The position numbers and the translations under genes were made by a program. From assembly GCF_009649785.1 (NCBI RefSeq), contig NZ_WJOK01000001.1:1-64000 (forward strand): 64,000 nucleotides of DNA. The letters are read 5' to 3'. Under the pieces are notes generated by a model, which searched no databases, was not told the origin of the DNA, and worked only from the letters and a program-made list of their open reading frames with translations. Below, piece after piece: positions 61,710 through 64,000 of this stretch (position 1 is the first letter of the stretch; each line of letters begins with the position of its first letter). Source of the stretch: Agrobacterium tumefaciens (GTDB lineage Bacteria; Pseudomonadota; Alphaproteobacteria; Rhizobiales; Rhizobiaceae).

Positions 61710-61873
61710 GCGAAACCTCATTGCCTGAATTATTGGGCCTGAATTGTATGGCGAAATGCATAGACCGGAATTGCACCCGCCGTCCACACGTACGGATGCA
61801 GGCACGGCCGATTCCAAATTTTCAGCATAAGCCTAAAAAAAGTGCATAAAATAAAATGATTGACAATTGTGCA

Positions 61874-61969
61874 TATAATGCGTAGCGTGACCCTGCAGTC
61901 TTTGACTGTAAATACCCTCCTTGGGTGTTTCCTCCCTAGACTTGACCGCGCCAAGGCGCGGTTTTTTTT
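61874..61969 (+). ncRNA. MmgR/suhB-type (alpha-r8) trans-acting small RNA with its -10 element
   Basis: A TATAAT (61874-61879) is followed by a ~84-base transcript (start near 61886) ending in CCGCGCC/GGCGCGG (61946-61961) and eight T residues. The RNA contains CCCUCC and CCUCCC stretches, anti-Shine-Dalgarno motifs shown by Hfq-dependent rhizobial sRNAs, with a hairpin ACCCUCCUUGGGU in the middle. Position beside an IMPase gene and an N-formylglutamate amidohydrolase gene matches my memory of the suhB RNA motif/MmgR. Exact 5' end is estimated. Confidence 0.8.
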
Positions 61970-62029
61970 GTCCGGCGCGTGGCCAGGCTGTCTGGAACAG
62001 AGGTCTGAAATATCCTGGAATTTGATGTG

Positions 62030-62914
62030 TTATTCGGCGGCGAGCGAGGTTTCGATCGCGTATTCCGAAACAAAAGCGCCGAGCTGGCGCATGAATATTT
62101 CAAGCGATGCCTGAATGGCGGGAAAATCTGCTTTCTTCGAAAGCGTTTTTTCATCGACGTACAGCGCCCGATTGACCTCGATCTGGAGCGCGTGAAGAGA
62201 GCGGATCGGTCGGCCGTAATGTTCCGTGATGAAGCCGCCGGCATAGGGCTTGTTGCAGACCGCAACGAAACCCAGTTCTTCAAGAAAATGCAGAGCGGCG
62301 CGGGAGACCTCCTGGGAAGCACTGGTGCCGTAGCGATCGCCTATAATGACATCCGGCCGCAGGTTCGAGCCGGCAACGCGGATATTGCCCGGCATCGAAT
62401 GGCAATCGATCAGTACCGCCATGCCGAAATTGGCGTGGGTGCGTGACAGCAGCCGGCGCAGGCAGGCGTGGTAGGGTTTGTAAATCGTCTCGATCCGTGA
62501 CAGCGCCTCGTCCACCGGCAGGCGGTGGGCATAGATGTCCATATTCTCGGCGACGATACGGGGTACCGTTCCCAGGCCGCCGGCAACCCGCATGGAGCCG
62601 ATATTGGCGTAGGGAGGCAGAGTGCCTTCGAACATGCGCGGATCAAGCTCGTAGGGCTCGCGATTGACGTCGAGATACGCGCGGGGAAAATTGGCTTTCA
62701 GCAGCGGCGCACCGATGTCGGGCGCAGCGGCGAACAGCTCGTCAACGAAATGATCTTCCGAGCGCCGGATCTCGTGCGAATCAAGCCGTGCCGATTCCAG
62801 AAAGGAGATGGGGTAACAGCGACCGCTATGGGGTGAATTATAGACGAATGGCAGGGTTTGAACGGCAGGTTCCGTTACTTCGAACAGCTCGTATTCACCC
62901 GTTATCCAGTCCAT
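62030..62914 (-). CDS. N-formylglutamate amidohydrolase family protein
   Basis: This 294-residue protein is a second family member besides HutG. Conserved blocks are VYNSPHSGRCYP (His near residue 29), EDHFVDEL, RAYLDVNREPYELD, VLIDCHSMPG and ITEHYGRPIRSLHALQIEVNRALY. Unlike HutG it stands outside a hut operon, next to hisN and cpdR. It may deformylate N-formylglutamate or act on related N-acyl amino acids. The ATG at 62914 is the only good start. It is transcribed leftward towards the small RNA gene. Confidence 0.87.
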   Translation of the reverse strand: MDWITGEYELFEVTEPAVQTLPFVYNSPHSGRCYPISFLESARLDSHEIRRSEDHFVDELFAAAPDIGAPLLKANFPRAYLDVNREPYELDPRMFEGTLPPYANIGSMRVAGGLGTVPRIVAENMDIYAHRLPVDEALSRIETIYKPYHACLRRLLSRTHANFGMAVLIDCHSMPGNIRVAGSNLRPDVIIGDRYGTSASQEVSRAALHFLEELGFVAVCNKPYAGGFITEHYGRPIRSLHALQIEVNRALYVDEKTLSKKADFPAIQASLEIFMRQLGAFVSEYAIETSLAAE

Positions 62915-63092
62915 TCAGTGCCATTTACCATGTCGTAAACTATCAGGATGTTCATGTTGCCAGTTACGGTGCGGCAAGTCCATACTATCGACCATGCAGC
63001 GCTATACCGATTCTTGTGTTCACATGATATTTACCGTGAAAATCCTATAATCGGGCTAGGGTATCTCAAACATTGAGCAGTTACGGTCACTT

Positions 63093-63458
63093 ATGATGAA
63101 TCAGAAAATTCTTCTCGCTGAAGATGATAACGATATGCGCCGCTTTCTCGTCAAGGCGCTGGAAAAAGCCGGTTACAAGGTTTCTTCCTTCGACAATGGC
63201 GCAAGCGCTTACGACCGGCTTCGCGAAGAGCCTTTCTCGCTGTTGCTGACAGATATCGTCATGCCCGAAATGGATGGCATCGAGTTGGCCCGGCGCGCGA
63301 CTGAACTCGACCCCGACCTGAAAGTCATGTTCATCACCGGCTTTGCGGCCGTCGCGCTGAACGCCGATTCGAAGGCTCCAAAGGATGCCAAGGTGCTTTC
63401 CAAGCCGTTCCATCTTCGCGATCTGGTGGATGAGGTCAACAAACTCCTTGTGGCGTAA
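63093..63458 (+). CDS. cpdR: CpdR, single-domain response regulator
   Basis: CpdR is a 121-residue stand-alone receiver that, unphosphorylated, directs ClpXP to degrade cell-cycle proteins in alphaproteobacteria; the CckA-ChpT phosphorelay controls it. The acidic pair is AEDDND (residues 9-14), the phosphoacceptor Asp54 lies in LLLTDIVMPEMDG, and VLSKPFHLRDL carries the conserved Lys. High similarity to rhizobial CpdR and the absence of an output domain support the call. Two consecutive ATGs (63093, 63096) are possible starts; no strong ribosome site is visible. Confidence 0.92.
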   Translation: MMNQKILLAEDDNDMRRFLVKALEKAGYKVSSFDNGASAYDRLREEPFSLLLTDIVMPEMDGIELARRATELDPDLKVMFITGFAAVALNADSKAPKDAKVLSKPFHLRDLVDEVNKLLVA

Positions 63459-63497
63459 GGGGTCTCAAAAAACCTTCACAAAACCGAAAAAAAGCAG

Positions 63498-63526
63498 TTG
63501 ACGCATGAACCGGTTTTGTGGTCTAT
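63498..63526 (+). promoter_or_regulatory. Promoter of tRNA-Val
   Basis: TTGACG (63498-63503) and GTCTAT (63521-63526) are 17 bases apart. The start point would be about 63533, just upstream of the mature tRNA. Confidence 0.7.
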
Positions 63527-63539
63527 CCGCCGCCACGGA

Positions 63540-63614
<75 letters not shown>

Positions 63615-63632
63615 TCCGAATTCTTAAATATC

Positions 63633-63664
63633 AAGGCCTTGCGAGAAATCGCAGGGCCTTTTTG
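63633..63664 (+). terminator. Terminator after tRNA-Val
   Basis: AAGGCCTTGCGA (63633-63644) pairs with TCGCAGGGCCTT (63649-63660) around GAAA with one G-U pair, followed by TTTTGC. Confidence 0.85.
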
Positions 63665-64000
63665 CATAGTGGCCTCAGTGTCAATTGAACCTGTCCCCTA
63701 TGGAGTACGCGTCAACGGTCCCATCACAGGAACCCGCTGCGACACCGTCATAAATACCACTCCAACTAGGGCAAAGAGGATCGGCAGGAGGACTTTGCGG
63801 CCTTCCATGCGGCATGGACATGGAAGAGGGCGTGATGAACCGAAGCCTTTACGCGCTACCCGCCATTTGGCGTCCTGAGTGCATCGCGCCTTGCCGTCCC
63901 TTGTTCTTAAGACATCCGACTGCCGCCAGCTGATTGGTATAGGCAAGCTGATTGACTGCCTATTCGATCCGCGGAGTTCGCTCGAGCGACGGGCTATCCT
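63665..64000. other. Right-edge region, no firm gene
   Basis: About 335 bases past the tRNA terminator. The only frame of note is a minus-strand one whose last 36 codons (63698-63808) would encode a single-span hydrophobic peptide; it has no visible ribosome site, so I do not call it a gene. Regions 3' of tRNA genes are common integration sites, but no integrase or repeat of the tRNA end is seen before the window ends. Confidence 0.4.

Noticed and set aside
61860..61865. TTGACA as the -35 of the small RNA promoter
   Set aside because: Only eight bases separate it from TATAAT; no -10 lies at the right distance from it.
63698..63808. 36-codon minus-strand frame with one hydrophobic segment
   Set aside because: No ribosome site and no recognisable relatives, so a gene could not be supported.

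Overview
The window looks like a stretch of a repABC-type secondary chromosome (chromid) from an Agrobacterium/Rhizobium-group alphaproteobacterium; from memory the gene order most resembles the linear chromosome of Agrobacterium. The evidence is a complete repABC partition/replication cassette with parS-like palindromes and a counter-transcribed RNA, sitting beside core-type genes: an rRNA operon leader at the left edge, a tRNA-Val, hisN and cpdR. The GC-rich coding sequence, the Rhizobiales-type intergenic repeats and the rhizobial glycerol transporter agree. No insertion sequence, prophage or CRISPR array was seen. This is a metabolic-regulatory region, not a mobile island.

Layout. 1-250: promoter and leader of an rRNA operon that leaves the window on the minus strand. 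0.4-9.8 kb: histidine utilisation, with hutF-hutC leftward, hutI-hutH-hutG-hutU rightward, a secreted alpha/beta hydrolase, and hutD. 9.8-12.9 kb: a leftward RidA / D-threonine-aldolase-like / M81 peptidase cluster. 13.2-18.8 kb: a FAD/NAD(P) oxidoreductase flanked by parS-like sites, then repA-repB-(antisense RNA)-repC. 19.2-26.9 kb: two small genes, an LtrA-family membrane protein, an unusual LysR-HTH + TrpD2-like fusion, a TonB-dependent receptor, soxR with a textbook operator, and an intracellular alpha-amylase.

27.0-34.2 kb: a leftward 5-oxoproline-type cluster (NRAMP-fold transporter, PxpA, DUF1445 hydro-lyase, fused PxpB-PxpC, biotin carboxylase) with a divergent GntR regulator. 34.3-46.8 kb: nitrate assimilation, with nasT-nasS regulators, then a sigma-54-type promoter and a long leader before nrtABD-like transporter genes, nirB-nirD, the nitrate reductase and cysG (siroheme). 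Together these take up nitrate, reduce it to ammonium and make the siroheme NirB needs. 46.9-57.0 kb: glycerol use, glpR then glpD-glpS-glpT-glpP-glpQ-glpU-glpV-glpK. 57.0-64.0 kb: a LysR regulator and divergent transporter, an Hsp20 gene (hspL-like) with an RpoH-type promoter and ROSE-type leader, a lysophospholipase-like hydrolase, hisN, an MmgR/suhB-type small RNA, an N-formylglutamate amidohydrolase, cpdR and tRNA-Val.

The most interesting points are: (1) the LysR-DNA-binding/TrpD2 fusion; (2) the biotin carboxylase placed with PxpB/PxpC and an NRAMP-like carrier that has lost both metal-binding motifs; (3) complementary defects in the two glycerol-transporter ATPases GlpS and GlpT, predicting one live and one dead ATP site; (4) parS-like sites bracketing a redox gene upstream of repA; and (5) several layered RNA controls (ctRNA, nas leader, ROSE leader, trans-sRNA).
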